Numbered from the stretch's first letter, positions 8,604-18,378 are shown. The stretch: 64,000 nt of DNA from Flavisolibacter longurius (GCA_013327885.1 JABUMY010000001.1:372001-436000), one strand, 5' to 3'. The notes: generated by a model from the letters alone, not told the origin. Made by a program: numbers and translations.

Positions 8604-10019
8604 ATGCAGTCGAATCTTTCCGAAGTGCAACAAACGCTTGCCTCCGAGGTTTCTATGAGCGGCGTTGGCATTCATTCGGGTCAAACCGTTGCCATTCGTT
8701 TGTTGCCTGCCGATCCCAATACCGGCATTGTTTTTAAGCGTGTTGATCTTCCCAATACCCCGGTGGTAAAAGCCGACGTGGACAACGTAGTGGAAACCAA
8801 CCGCAGTACCACCATTGAAGCCAATGGCGCAAGAGTGGGAACCATTGAGCACCTGATGGCGGCCCTTGTAGGCAACGGCATCGACAACGTAGTGATAGAG
8901 ATCAATGCGGCTGAAGTTCCCATCCTCGATGGCAGTGCCGAACCGTTCATTGAACTGATTCAGCAGGTAGGGGTAAAGCAGCAGGATGCGCCGAAAACCT
9001 ATTACACCCTGCAGCACAATATTGTTTTTGTTGATGAAGATAAAAAGGTTGAGATGGTTGCCCTGCCCTACGATGGGTACCGCATCAATACGCTCATCGA
9101 TTTTAATTCGCCGGTACTGGGCACACAACATGCCGACCTGACGAACATTACAGACTTTAATACTCAGGTAGCGCCTTGCCGTACGTTCTGCTTTTTTCAC
9201 GAGCTGGAATACCTCATCGACAACAACCTGATCAAAGGCGGCGACATCAACAACGCCATTGTGGTGGTGGACAAGCCGGTGTCTGATGCCCAGGTGCAGC
9301 GCATTGCCAAAGTGTTTCAAAAAGAGAATGTAAAGGTGGCTGAAGGCGGTATCCTGAACAACCTGGAGCTGCGTTTCCCCAACGAGCCGGCGCGGCACAA
9401 ACTGCTGGATGTTGTTGGAGACCTTGCATTGGTGGGGATGCCTTTCAAAGCGCATATCATTGCCAATCGTCCGGGCCATTCCAGCAACGTGGCCTTTGCC
9501 AAAAAAATAAAAGAGCATTTAAAAAAGTTCAAGAACAAAGCCGCCATTCCGGCGTACGATCCCAATGTGCCGCCGGTATATGACATTCATGCCATTGAGA
9601 AAAAGCTGCCACACCGCTATCCTTTCCTGCTGATCGATAAGATCATTCACCTCGATCCGAAAATGGTAGTGGCGGTGAAGAATGTAACGTATAACGAACC
9701 TTTCTTCCAGGGCCATTTCCCGGGCAACTGTGTAATGCCGGGAGTACTGCAGGTAGAAGCGCTGGCGCAAACAGGCGGCATTCTCACCATTCCCGACGAC
9801 CCCGATCATACCTACGACACCTATTTTTTAAAGATTGACAATTGCAAATTCAAGAATAAAGTAGTGCCCGGCGATACGCTGATCCTGAAAATGGAACTGA
9901 TGAACCCTGTACGCCGCGGTATTTGCGAAATGAAAGGAACCATCTTTGTTGGCGACAAGTTGGTATGTGAGGCTGATATGGTTGCGCAAATTGTAAAGAA
10001 ACCCAAAGAAAAACTATGA
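8604..10019 (+). CDS. lpxC/fabZ: Bifunctional LpxC deacetylase / FabZ dehydratase
   Basis: One 471-residue protein joins two enzymes. The N-terminal 300 residues are LpxC, the zinc deacetylase that commits UDP-3-acyl-GlcNAc to lipid A; its zinc motif is [15 protein letters not shown] and a further conserved stretch is NRPGHSSN. The C-terminal 150 residues are FabZ, the 3-hydroxyacyl-ACP dehydratase, with the hot-dog fold motif [12 protein letters not shown] and catalytic His and Glu in [20 protein letters not shown]. This fusion is known in Bacteroidota. ATG 8604 is preferred over 8556 because the promoter box lies between them. The stop overlaps the lpxA start (ATGA). Confidence 0.97.
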   Translation: MQSNLSEVQQTLASEVSMSGVGIHSGQTVAIRLLPADPNTGIVFKRVDLPNTPVVKADVDNVVETNRSTTIEANGARVGTIEHLMAALVGNGIDNVVIEINAAEVPILDGSAEPFIELIQQVGVKQQDAPKTYYTLQHNIVFVDEDKKVEMVALPYDGYRINTLIDFNSPVLGTQHADLTNITDFNTQVAPCRTFCFFHELEYLIDNNLIKGGDINNAIVVVDKPVSDAQVQRIAKVFQKENVKVAEGGILNNLELRFPNEPARHKLLDVVGDLALVGMPFKAHIIANRPGHSSNVAFAKKIKEHLKKFKNKAAIPAYDPNVPPVYDIHAIEKKLPHRYPFLLIDKIIHLDPKMVVAVKNVTYNEPFFQGHFPGNCVMPGVLQVEALAQTGGILTIPDDPDHTYDTYFLKIDNCKFKNKVVPGDTLILKMELMNPVRRGICEMKGTIFVGDKLVCEADMVAQIVKKPKEKL

Positions 10020-10813
10020 TCTCTCCGCTGGCATCCATACATCCTACCGCAAAAATAGGAAGCAACGTAACTATCGAGCCTTTTGCCATGATCCACGACA
10101 ACGTTGTCATTGGCGATGATAGCCATATTATGTCCAATGCGGTGATCATGCCTCATAGTCGAATCGGGATGGGCTGCCAGATATTTCCCGGCGCTGTCAT
10201 CGGCGGTGTACCGCAGGACCTGAAATTTGTTGGTGAAGAAACCACTGCGGAGATCGGCGACTACACCACCATACGGGAATGCGTAACCGTAAACCGCGGT
10301 ACAAAAGATAAGTTCAAAACCAAAGTGGGAAAGCACTGCCTGCTGATGGCCTATGCCCACGTGGCACACGACTGCATTTTAGGCGACCATGTGATCCTGG
10401 CTAATGCCGTGCAACTGGCCGGCCATGTGGAAGTGGGTGACTACGCCATCATCGGCGGCCTGGCGGGGGCGCACCAGTTTACCCGCATCGGTGCCCATAC
10501 TTACATTGCCGGGCACACGGTTATCCGCAAAGATGTGCCGCCTTATATCAAAGCGGCCCGCGAGCCCATGAGCTATGCAGGACTGAACATCGTAGGCCTT
10601 CAACGCAGGGCTTTTTCACAGGAAAAGATCGATACCATTTCGCAGATATACCACCTGCTGTTTGTGGGCAACCACAGCATGAGCAGTGCCATTGAACGCA
10701 TCAAGGCCGAAGTGCCGGATGGCGAGGTGAAGGACGAAATACTGCAGTTTGTGCAATCGTCTAAAACAGGCGTGATCAAGCGGTATGCAAAAGACGGCAT
10801 GGATGAATATTAA
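10016..10813 (+). CDS. lpxA: Acyl-ACP--UDP-GlcNAc O-acyltransferase
   Basis: LpxA makes the first lipid A intermediate by moving 3-hydroxyacyl from ACP to UDP-GlcNAc. The 265-residue protein is a left-handed beta helix of hexapeptide repeats (IHPTAKIGSNVTIEPFAMIH onward) with the catalytic histidine region MAYAHVAHDCILGDHVILAN and then GAHQFTRIGAHTYIAGHTVI. It overlaps lpxC/fabZ by 4 nt and the next gene by 11 nt, so the three are translationally coupled. Confidence 0.97.
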   Translation: MISPLASIHPTAKIGSNVTIEPFAMIHDNVVIGDDSHIMSNAVIMPHSRIGMGCQIFPGAVIGGVPQDLKFVGEETTAEIGDYTTIRECVTVNRGTKDKFKTKVGKHCLLMAYAHVAHDCILGDHVILANAVQLAGHVEVGDYAIIGGLAGAHQFTRIGAHTYIAGHTVIRKDVPPYIKAAREPMSYAGLNIVGLQRRAFSQEKIDTISQIYHLLFVGNHSMSSAIERIKAEVPDGEVKDEILQFVQSSKTGVIKRYAKDGMDEY

Positions 10814-11444
10814 GCTTCAAAATGCCGGTAAACGCTTTAACCGCGAATGGATCTACAAAGGCGTTACCCTTGATTTTTCTTCTTCCAATGCTTACGCTAT
10901 AACCGGGCCGAACGGCTCGGGAAAATCTACTTTATTACAGGCTATCGGCGGTATGTTGCAGCTCAGCGAAGGCGTTGTTCAATTTGCAATGGACAATAAG
11001 CAACTGGCAACCGAAGAAGTGTACAAACAGCTTTCATTTTGTGCGCCTTATTTGGATGTGATCGAAGAAATGACGCTGCAGGAATTCCTTCATTTTCACA
11101 ACCAGTTCAAACCGTTTTTACCTTCTTTTTCAGCGGCTGACATTATCCGTGAGATTGGCCTGGGGGCCGCTGCCGGCAAGCAGATCCGTTTTTATTCTTC
11201 AGGTATGAAGCAGCGGGTAAAGCTGGCGCAGGCAATTTTTTCTGATACGGCAGTTGTGCTGCTGGATGAGCCTTGCAGCAACCTGGATCTTGCGGGGATA
11301 GAATTGTATCATTCGCTGATACAGCGGTTTTGTAGCGACAGGCTGGTGATTGTTTGTTCGAATGACGCTGTGGAATATAGTTTTTGTAAGGAGGTGATTT
11401 CGATAGTGGATTACAAAGATGTAGCGTCTTCGAACGCTGTGTGA
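10803..11444 (+). CDS. ABC transporter ATP-binding protein, no permease nearby
   Basis: A 213-residue ATPase subunit. Walker A is GPNGSGKSTLL, the signature is YSSGMKQRVKLAQAI, and Walker B is AVVLLDEPCSNLD. ATG 10803 (MNIKLQNAGKRF) overlaps the end of lpxA by 11 nt, so it belongs to the lipid A operon. No membrane partner is adjacent, so its substrate is unknown. The short length and CcmA-like layout fit an exporter ATPase. A role in envelope biogenesis is suggested only by position. Confidence 0.85.
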   Translation: MNIKLQNAGKRFNREWIYKGVTLDFSSSNAYAITGPNGSGKSTLLQAIGGMLQLSEGVVQFAMDNKQLATEEVYKQLSFCAPYLDVIEEMTLQEFLHFHNQFKPFLPSFSAADIIREIGLGAAAGKQIRFYSSGMKQRVKLAQAIFSDTAVVLLDEPCSNLDLAGIELYHSLIQRFCSDRLVIVCSNDAVEYSFCKEVISIVDYKDVASSNAV

Positions 11445-11512
11445 TTGGCTGTTGATAGAATGGGCGATGAGGTTGCTTTTAGGTTCGGTCTTTCTTTTCT
11501 ATAGGTCCATTT

Positions 11513-11541
11513 CCACCTTTTCTCTTAGAAAGAAAAGGTGG
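11513..11541. repeat. Perfect inverted repeat
   Basis: ccaccttttct (11513-11523) pairs perfectly with agaaaaggtgg (11531-11541) across a 7 nt loop. There is no T run after it. It may mark one end of a dispersed repeat. Confidence 0.6.
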
Positions 11542-11872
11542 AGCCAAAAGTTCAAGGAAAAGGCAAACGCTCCGCTGCTTTTTCCGGACCAGCGCACAAC
11601 TAGCTCACTTAATTCGTTTCAATATTCATTTTATGAGCTGTCTTACTCTTTTGTTACATTCTTCACTTCACGTTGCTAGATGCTAGAATCTTAGTTAGCC
11701 TATAACGCAAGAAACCGTAGGCGCTGTATTGCGCTATTCATTTCTTACTGCAAATAGAAGCGTTAGCCCATGCGCAATAAGGCGCTAAACCGGCGGGATT
11801 GGGAATAGTAAGAAGGGCTGTTTTCTCATTTGCGAATTGAACAATGAGAGTTGTTTATTGAAATTCTATTGA

Positions 11873-11915
11873 CGTAAAAAACAAAAAGCCTCCGCCACAA
11901 AATCTGGCAGAGGCT
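11873..11915 (-). terminator. Terminator of the tsaE-ald operon
   Basis: On the minus strand agcctctgcca pairs with tggcggaggct around attttg, followed by ttttgtttttt. It lies 75 bp after the ald stop. Confidence 0.85.
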
Positions 11916-11989
11916 AAAACGTATCGTGCAAAAGCTGGCCTTTGTGTGTTGGCTGTTCCTCCACCGTTGGGGGAGGTTAGGTGGGGGCT

Positions 11990-13201
11990 TTACCGCTGGC
12001 TCGCTATCAGCAAATTCAGATCGGTATATTTCAGGTTAAAGCGTTCGCTTAAATAAAAATTGGTCAGTGCTCCTTTAAACATATAGATGCCGCTGCGCAG
12101 GTGCACCCGGTGCCACACCATTTGCTCAAAGCCACCATCTTCGCCGGCTTCCAGCAGGAGCGGCATCAGCACATTGCTGATGGCCTGTGACGCCGTACGG
12201 GCAAAACCCGAAGGAATGTTAGGAACGCAATAATGGATCACTCCATACTTGGTATAAACAGGCGATTGATGCGTGGTGATCTCGGAAGTCTCAAAGCAGC
12301 CGCCGCGGTCAATGCTAACGTCAATGATTACACTGCCGGTGCGCATGCTGCTCACCATTTCTTCTGTTACTACAATGGGCGTACGACCTGTTTGACTGCT
12401 CAGGGCACCAACAGCCACCTCGCAGGTTTTCAGTTGTTTTGCCAGGAGCCGCGGTTCGATAACGGAAGTCCACAGGCGATGACCCAATACGTCCTGAAGG
12501 CGTTTCAATCGATAGACACTGTTATCAAAAACTTTAACCGAAGCACCCATGGCAAGGGCGGCCCGGGCTGCATTCTCCCCCACAATACCGGCACCAATAA
12601 TGATTACTTTGGTAGGAGCAATTCCTGAGATGCCACCCAGCAAAACGCCTTTGCCATGGTTGGCTGAGCTGAGGTATTGACCCGCAATGAGCATCACGGC
12701 ACTGCCGGCAATTTCACTCATGCTGCGCACAATAGGGTAGGACCCACCATCGTCTTTCAGGTTTTCAAATGAAATGGCCGTTACCCGCTTTTCCATCATT
12801 TTTTGCAGCAGCTCTGCTTTCAAAATGCTGAGATGGATGGGGGAAACGATCATTTGGTTGAACTGGAGCAGGGGCAGGTCTTCGTCAATGATGGGTGCAC
12901 TTTTTACCAGGATCGGTGCCTTGAAGATTTCCTCACGGTTGTACACGATCTGGGCGCCGGCCTCGCTGTAATCGCGGTCGGCAAAATGAGCGCCTTCGCC
13001 GGCATTGTGCTCAATGGTTACCTGGTGACCGTTGCTAACCAGTACTCCCACGGCATCCGGCGTTAGGGCCACGCGGTTCTCCTGGAAAGCAATTTCCTTG
13101 GGGAGGCCAATGTGTAACTTGGCGCCTTTGGGCTTAATGTCTAAGGTTTCCTCAAGGGTTTCGTAACTAAATGACGTGCTGACAAATGGCTTTGACGACA
13201 T
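11990..13201 (-). CDS. ald: Alanine dehydrogenase
   Basis: Ald converts L-alanine to pyruvate and ammonia with NAD+, or the reverse. The 403-residue protein has the substrate-side motif IGLPKEIAFQENRVALTPD, the Rossmann loop VIIIGAGIVGENAARAALAM and the conserved stretch DVSIDRGGCFETSEITTHQS. About 25 N-terminal residues precede the family's usual start; I keep ATG 13201. It follows tsaE by 33 bp on the same strand and ends at its own terminator. An alanine dehydrogenase/transhydrogenase-family variant is possible, but the motifs favour Ald. Confidence 0.92.
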   Translation of the reverse strand: MSSKPFVSTSFSYETLEETLDIKPKGAKLHIGLPKEIAFQENRVALTPDAVGVLVSNGHQVTIEHNAGEGAHFADRDYSEAGAQIVYNREEIFKAPILVKSAPIIDEDLPLLQFNQMIVSPIHLSILKAELLQKMMEKRVTAISFENLKDDGGSYPIVRSMSEIAGSAVMLIAGQYLSSANHGKGVLLGGISGIAPTKVIIIGAGIVGENAARAALAMGASVKVFDNSVYRLKRLQDVLGHRLWTSVIEPRLLAKQLKTCEVAVGALSSQTGRTPIVVTEEMVSSMRTGSVIIDVSIDRGGCFETSEITTHQSPVYTKYGVIHYCVPNIPSGFARTASQAISNVLMPLLLEAGEDGGFEQMVWHRVHLRSGIYMFKGALTNFYLSERFNLKYTDLNLLIASQR

Positions 13202-13234
13202 AAGAAGTTGGTCTATACCGATTAGTGGCTCAAA

Positions 13235-13684
13235 TTACAATTGTTCCGGCAGACTGCCGCCAGCGAGGCTGATTTTTACCCTGCGCTCTGTATCGCTGAT
13301 GGGTTCTATGCTCACGGTTGCCGCCGTTGCATCAAACAAGCCCGGTGCTTTTTGCGGCCATTCGATCATGCAGATATCGCCGCTGTACACGCAGTCTTCC
13401 ACGCCGGCCTGTATGATCTCTTCTTCATCTTTCAAGCGGTAGAGGTCAATGTGGTAAATCGTCTTTTCTTCTCCGTTTTCGGTGTATCCATATTGGTTGA
13501 TGATGGAGAAGGTAGGCGATCCCATGCGCTCCTTCACGCCTTTGGCAACGCAGAGGGTTTCAATCAGCGTGGTTTTGCCGGCACCCATTTCGCCATAAAA
13601 AAGAAAGACAGTGGTTCCCTTCACATAGTCCCAAAACTGTTGGGCAAAAAGGGGCAACTGGTCCAGTGAAATTGCAACGTCCAT
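13235..13684 (-). CDS. tsaE: tRNA threonylcarbamoyladenosine biosynthesis ATPase TsaE
   Basis: TsaE works with TsaB and TsaD to make the t6A modification at position 37 of ANN-decoding tRNAs. The 149-residue protein has Walker A GEMGAGKTTL, the switch-like region MGSPTFSIINQY, and IYHIDLYRL and IEWPQK typical of the family. ATG 13684 is chosen because a perfect promoter box sits 3 nt upstream. It leads the two-gene operon with ald. Confidence 0.95.
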   Translation of the reverse strand: MDVAISLDQLPLFAQQFWDYVKGTTVFLFYGEMGAGKTTLIETLCVAKGVKERMGSPTFSIINQYGYTENGEEKTIYHIDLYRLKDEEEIIQAGVEDCVYSGDICMIEWPQKAPGLFDATAATVSIEPISDTERRVKISLAGGSLPEQL

Positions 13685-13687
13685 GCA

Positions 13688-13695
13688 CAAATTTA
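13688..13695 (-). promoter_or_regulatory. tsaE -7 box abutting the start codon
   Basis: TAAATTTG on the minus strand matches TAnnTTTG exactly and ends 3 nt before the tsaE ATG. No clear -33 element is visible. Predicted leaderless mRNA. Confidence 0.5.
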
Positions 13696-13775
13696 ACGCC
13701 TCTTTGCAACGGCGTTGAAAAGATAGTGAGGACTGTCATTTTTCGCCGCAAGGCCCCTGGGTACCTTTGCATTTT

Positions 13776-13854
13776 AAAGTTCACTTGTTCACACGTTCAC
13801 GGGTTCATAAGGTGGCTTCAATAACGTGTGAACCTGTAAACTTTTGAACGTTTA
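13776..13854. repeat. Paired-arm word repeat (gttcacnn family)
   Basis: Left arm 13776-13808 (words gttcac) and right arm 13824-13854 (words gtgaac) are roughly 70-75 percent complementary across a 15 nt loop. The right arm ends 5 nt before the copA start codon, so the hairpin would lie in its leader. Confidence 0.65.
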
Positions 13855-13859
13855 CATTT

Positions 13860-15983
13860 ATGGAAAAGATACAATGGAAGGTTGATGGCATGCATTGCGC
13901 TAACTGTGCCCTCACCATCAATAAATACTTGCAAAACAAAGGCGCTAAAAATGTGTCGGTGAACGCTATCGACGGTGATGTGTCGTTTGAAGTGGTGGAA
14001 GTCGAAAAGCCCGTGCAACTGGCGAAAGAAATTGAGTCGATGGGCTACAAAGTGGCTGCCAACGGCCTGGCAAGGCCCGATGAAAAAAAACCTTTCTTAA
14101 GCAACCATATTGAGCGGTTCTGGTTTTGTTTGCCCTTTACCGCTATCCTGATGCTGCACATGATTCCTGGGTTCGAGATCCATTTCCTCATGAATCCCTG
14201 GGTGCAGCTGGCGCTTACGTTGCCGGTGTTTTACGTGGGTATGTCGTTTTTCGGCCGCTCGGCCATCAAAAGCCTGCGCAACGGCATTCCCAACATGAAT
14301 GTGCTGATTGCGCTGGGTGCCCTGGCTGCTTTTGTGTACAGCCTTACAGGGGCCATCATGGGCCTGGGTGATGACTTTCTTTTCTTTGAAACAACGGCCA
14401 CCATCATTACCCTCGTGTTTTTTGGCGAATACCTTGAGCATGTTTCGGTGCAGCGTACGCAAAAATCATTGACCGCCCTGGTAAAATCGCAAAAGGTGAT
14501 GGCCAACATGATCGCTTTTGACGACCAGCACCAGGAGCTCATCTTCCCCATCGAAAATACACAACTGAAAGTAGGCGACCTGGTACAGATCAACACCGGT
14601 GAGCAGGTGCCTGCCGACTGTAAAATATTGTGGGGTGAGGCCCAGGTGAATGAAGCCCTGCTGACCGGCGAAAGCCTGCCTGTAGCAAAGGGCAAAAAAG
14701 ATTTTGTGATTGGTGGCAGCATTGTGGAAGATGGCTCGCTGAAAGCACAGGTAACGGCTGTTGGCGGCGATACGGTGCTGTCGGGTATCATTAACCTGGT
14801 AAAAAAGGCGCAGGGCGAAAAGCCGCCGGTGCAGCAAATGGCCGATCGCATCAGCGCCATTTTTGTACCGGCCGTGATTGCAATAGCGCTGGTAACACTT
14901 GCCGTAAACTGGATCGTTTTGAGCGAATTCACGCCATCGCTTTTGCGCAGCATAGCGGTACTGGTCATTGCCTGCCCTTGTGCGATGGGACTGGCCACAC
15001 CGGCCGCCATTGCTGTGGGATTAGGCCGTGGTGCCCGCAACGGCATCCTCTTTCGCAATGCCCGTAGCCTGGAACTTTTCAAAGACGTAAAACAGGCCGT
15101 ATTTGATAAAACCGGAACGTTGACAACAGGCAAGTTTACCGTGCACAATTTCCAGTTTACTGAGGGTGCTGTAAGTGAAGATGAATTCAGGCGCATCGTG
15201 TATTCATTGGAAAAATATTCTTCGCACCCGCTGGCCAAAAGCATTGCCGCTGCCTGGCGTACAAAAGACGAAATCCGCTGGAAAAAGATCGAAGAGATAA
15301 AAGGCCTTGGCATGCGGGCAACTGATATGCAGGGTGCAGAATATACCATTGGTTCGTACAAAGTGGCGGAAGCTGTTTCGGCCGACAAAGCACACAACAT
15401 TTACCTCCTTCGCAACGGTGAACTGCTTGGCTGGATCGACATGCAGGACGAGCTCCGTCCCGAAGCAAAAGAAGTGGTGAAGCACCTGCAGGCGAAAGGC
15501 GTAAAAACCATTTTGCTGAGCGGCGACCTCTATGCAAAATCAAAGCAGATTGCCGATGTCCTGGGTATTGAAGAAGTGATTGCCGAGCAAACACCGGAGC
15601 AAAAGCTGCAAAAAGTGGCTGACCTCTCGGCCGCAGCGCCAACGCTTATGGTGGGCGACGGCATTAACGATGCGCCGGCGCTGGCAAAAGCCACCATTGG
15701 TGTTTCCATGAGCGAGGCATCGCAAATGGCCATGCAAAGTGCCCACGTGGTGCTCATGGGCAGCGACCTGAAAAAACTTCCCACGGCGCTGGGACTCGGA
15801 CGACACACCTATCTAACCATCAAACAAAACCTTTTTTGGGCCTTTGCCTACAACATTGTGGCCATTCCCATTGCGGCCGTTGGCTTGCTTAACCCAACCT
15901 TTGCAGCACTGGTAATGGGCTTTAGCGATGTGGTGCTGGGTGTAAACTCGGTTCGGCTCTACCGGAAAAATGTTCTCCGGTAA
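13860..15983 (+). CDS. copA: Cu+-exporting P1B-type ATPase
   Basis: A 707-residue heavy-metal pump. Residues 1-70 are one metal-binding domain with GMHCANC (C13, C16). Eight membrane helices follow, with the transport motif ACPCAMGLATP; the CPC triad indicates Cu+ or Ag+. The actuator motif is TGES, the phosphorylation site is DKTGTLTTG, the P1B-specific histidine-proline is in SSHPLAKSI, and the hinge is GDGINDAPALA. It exports copper from the cytoplasm using ATP. No copper regulator is adjacent. Confidence 0.95.
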   Translation: MEKIQWKVDGMHCANCALTINKYLQNKGAKNVSVNAIDGDVSFEVVEVEKPVQLAKEIESMGYKVAANGLARPDEKKPFLSNHIERFWFCLPFTAILMLHMIPGFEIHFLMNPWVQLALTLPVFYVGMSFFGRSAIKSLRNGIPNMNVLIALGALAAFVYSLTGAIMGLGDDFLFFETTATIITLVFFGEYLEHVSVQRTQKSLTALVKSQKVMANMIAFDDQHQELIFPIENTQLKVGDLVQINTGEQVPADCKILWGEAQVNEALLTGESLPVAKGKKDFVIGGSIVEDGSLKAQVTAVGGDTVLSGIINLVKKAQGEKPPVQQMADRISAIFVPAVIAIALVTLAVNWIVLSEFTPSLLRSIAVLVIACPCAMGLATPAAIAVGLGRGARNGILFRNARSLELFKDVKQAVFDKTGTLTTGKFTVHNFQFTEGAVSEDEFRRIVYSLEKYSSHPLAKSIAAAWRTKDEIRWKKIEEIKGLGMRATDMQGAEYTIGSYKVAEAVSADKAHNIYLLRNGELLGWIDMQDELRPEAKEVVKHLQAKGVKTILLSGDLYAKSKQIADVLGIEEVIAEQTPEQKLQKVADLSAAAPTLMVGDGINDAPALAKATIGVSMSEASQMAMQSAHVVLMGSDLKKLPTALGLGRHTYLTIKQNLFWAFAYNIVAIPIAAVGLLNPTFAALVMGFSDVVLGVNSVRLYRKNVLR

Positions 15984-16025
15984 TTTTCTGTGCCGGATTG
16001 TTTATTTTTCAGCACTGAACAGCTG

Positions 16026-16382
16026 ATGGGCGAACAATCCTCCTCTAAACATCTCGACCTTTTTACCGCCTCCAAAAAGCTGGTTCTTTGCTGTTATTCC
16101 CTTACGCAGGACCTGCCTGCCGATGAAAAGTCAAATCTTGTTTTTTACATCCGCAATGCGGCGCTTACCACGCACCTGTCTGTTTCGCAGGGCCTTTATC
16201 AAAAAAAGGGAAAAGCAAAACGCAAACAACTGCAGCAGGCCAAAAATGCCTGCGTGGTGATTGATGCCGCCGTGGATATTTTGATCGAGCTAAAGCTGGT
16301 GACAGAAGAGCAAACCACCGAAGTGGTTGCGTTAACTTCTCTTTGCTTTCAGCAAACAGATAATTTGCTGAAAGAAAATTAA
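16026..16382 (+). CDS. Four-helix-bundle-like protein (S23/IVP type)
   Basis: A 118-residue, all-helical predicted protein beginning MGEQSSSKHLDLFTASKKLV. The pattern (FTASKKLVLCCYSLTQDLP, then FYIRNAALTTHLSVSQGLYQ) resembles the small S23/intervening-sequence family of four-helix bundles, whose function is unknown. A GTG at 15990 could add 12 residues, but a box-like TATTTTTC lies between it and ATG 16026. It sits between copA and recQ, 18 bp before recQ, suggesting co-transcription with recQ. Confidence 0.6.
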   Translation: MGEQSSSKHLDLFTASKKLVLCCYSLTQDLPADEKSNLVFYIRNAALTTHLSVSQGLYQKKGKAKRKQLQQAKNACVVIDAAVDILIELKLVTEEQTTEVVALTSLCFQQTDNLLKEN

Positions 16383-16400
16383 GCTGCATGTTTGCACTGC

Positions 16401-18302
16401 ATGGAAAGCAGCCTTTCGATACTGCAACGGTACTGGGGATATGATGCGTTTCGTCCGCAGCAGGAAGACATCATTAACGCTGTTTTAAGCGGGAAAGATG
16501 CCCTGGCGCTGCTGCCAACCGGCGGTGGTAAATCCATTTGTTACCAGGTGCCGGCGCTGGCGCAGGAAGGCATCTGCATCGTAGTGTCGCCGCTGATTGC
16601 GCTGATGAAAGACCAGGTGGAAAACCTGAAGGCCCGCGGCATCGGCGCCCTTGTTATTTATTCCGGCATGCCGCGCAAAGACATCATCCGGACGCTGGAA
16701 AATGCACGGCAGGAATACTTCAAATTTTTATACGTTTCGCCGGAGCGGCTGGAGACTTCGCTGTTTCGCGAATACCTTCCCGCCCTTAACGTAAACCTCA
16801 TTGCGGTGGACGAAGCCCATTGTATTTCGCAGTGGGGTTATGATTTCAGGCCTTCGTATTTAAAGATCGCTGCCTTGCGGGAAGAACTGGCCGGCGTGCC
16901 GGTATTGGCTGTGACGGCATCGGCAACAGAAAGGGTGCAAAACGACATCTGCGAAAAGCTGCAGATGAAGTCCGCTGTTGTTTTCCGCCAGTCTTTTGAG
17001 CGGAAAAATTTATCCTATTCGGTTTTTGACGTGGATGCAAAAGCTACGAAGCTGGTGGATATCCTGAAAAAAGTTAGCGGCAGCGGCATTGTGTATTGCA
17101 AAACACGCAAACGCACAACCGAAGTGGCGTCATTGCTCCAGATGCACGGCCTCTCAGCCGACTTCTATCACGCCGGCCTGCAGCAGGAAGAACGCAGCCG
17201 TCGCCAGCAGCAATGGATCGATAACAAGATCCGTATTGTTGTTTGCACCAATGCCTTTGGTATGGGCATCGATAAACCCGATGTACGGGTGGTGGTGCAC
17301 ATGGATGCGCCGGACTGCCTGGAAAATTATTACCAGGAGGCCGGTCGTTGCGGCCGTGACGGCAAAAAGGCCTACGCTGTGCTGTTGTACCAGCAAAAAG
17401 ACGTGGAAGAACTGGAGAACCTGCACGTAAACAGGTATCCGCCGTTTGAAACCATCCGGGCCGTGTACGATGCGCTGGGAAATTTTCTGCAGGTGCCCGT
17501 ACACACCGGCCAGGACCGCAGTTATACCTTCCGCTTTGAAACGTTTGTTCGCAATTTTGGACTGAATGTGCACCAGGCGCTTTACTCTTTGCAGGCTTTG
17601 GAAAGCGATGGCTGGATCGAATACAACGAAAAGAATTTTACCCCGTCCACCCTGGGCTTTGCCACCAACAAAAGAGGGCTTTATGATTTTTACCAAAATC
17701 ATCCCGAACATGAAAACCTGCTGACGACACTGCTGCGCACCTACGAAGGCATTTTTGATTACCCTGTTTTTATTTCGGAACTGGTAGTGGCCAAGCTGTT
17801 ACGACTGGATGAAAAGGAGATAAGCCGGCAATTGCAACGAATAGGCTCTTTCGGTGTTATCCGTTACACGGCGCAAACCGACGAGCCGCAACTGGTGCTG
17901 CGCAAAAACCGGGTGGCAGCCACCGACCTTACGATGGACCTGAAAGCTTACGGGCAGCGCAAGGAATATTTTATCCAACGGGTGAAAACAATGTTGGCCT
18001 ACCTGCAAGAGCCCTCCTGCCGGAGCCGGTTTATCAGCCATTATTTTGGTGATATGGAGGCAAAACCCTGTGGCATTTGCGATAACTGTCTTGCGCAAAA
18101 AGGCGTTGATTTTTCAGCAGAAGAATTCAATGCCATTGCTGCCGCCATCAGGCAGCAACTGGAAACGAAAAGGCGGACAGCCGAAGAACTGGTGGCCGAT
18201 CTTTCCACCATTAAAAAAGAAAAAACTTGGCAGGTGCTGCGTTTTCTGCAGGCCGAAAAGCAAATTGCAGCCGATGGAAAGGGCCTTTTGCAAAATAAAT
18301 AG
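16401..18302 (+). CDS. recQ: ATP-dependent DNA helicase RecQ
   Basis: RecQ unwinds DNA 3' to 5' in repair and replication restart. The 633-residue protein has motif 0 in WGYDAFRPQQEDII, Walker A LLPTGGGKSICYQ, the DEAH box VDEAHCISQWGYDFRP, motif VI QEAGRCGRDGK, and a zinc site CRSRFISHYFGDMEAKPCGICDNC-type with four cysteines near residues 536-559. The C-terminal part is short and I do not recognise an HRDC domain. ATG 16401 is preferred over an upstream TTG. Confidence 0.95.
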   Translation: MESSLSILQRYWGYDAFRPQQEDIINAVLSGKDALALLPTGGGKSICYQVPALAQEGICIVVSPLIALMKDQVENLKARGIGALVIYSGMPRKDIIRTLENARQEYFKFLYVSPERLETSLFREYLPALNVNLIAVDEAHCISQWGYDFRPSYLKIAALREELAGVPVLAVTASATERVQNDICEKLQMKSAVVFRQSFERKNLSYSVFDVDAKATKLVDILKKVSGSGIVYCKTRKRTTEVASLLQMHGLSADFYHAGLQQEERSRRQQQWIDNKIRIVVCTNAFGMGIDKPDVRVVVHMDAPDCLENYYQEAGRCGRDGKKAYAVLLYQQKDVEELENLHVNRYPPFETIRAVYDALGNFLQVPVHTGQDRSYTFRFETFVRNFGLNVHQALYSLQALESDGWIEYNEKNFTPSTLGFATNKRGLYDFYQNHPEHENLLTTLLRTYEGIFDYPVFISELVVAKLLRLDEKEISRQLQRIGSFGVIRYTAQTDEPQLVLRKNRVAATDLTMDLKAYGQRKEYFIQRVKTMLAYLQEPSCRSRFISHYFGDMEAKPCGICDNCLAQKGVDFSAEEFNAIAAAIRQQLETKRRTAEELVADLSTIKKEKTWQVLRFLQAEKQIAADGKGLLQNK

Positions 18303-18378
18303 CCATTGAAGCACTTTCTGCTATTGGTAAGCTCGGAGTAAGGGGTGAATTTTGCACTGGAATTGGAAACCTCGCCTT

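Larger units (their letters stand above)
11445..11989. other. Intergenic region with repeats, no gene
   Basis: This 545 bp gap lies between the convergent ABC ATPase and ald genes. It holds a perfect 11 bp hairpin at 11513-11541, a run of likely repeat sequence at 11545-11610 (caaaagttcaaggaaaaggc and following), a terminator for ald at 11873-11915, and a ggggaggttaggtgggggc motif near 11952-11981. The open frames here have no recognisable protein features and I do not call them genes. Confidence 0.6.

Noticed and set aside
11452-11679. 75-codon open frame between the ABC ATPase and ald
   Set aside because: It crosses a perfect hairpin and repeat-like DNA, and its translation (LFYRSISTFSLRKKRWSQKF) shows no family features.
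11940-11985. Second terminator (ggggaggttaggtgggggc) after ald
   Set aside because: Complementarity to cctccacc is partial and no T run follows; more likely a copy of a dispersed G-rich motif.
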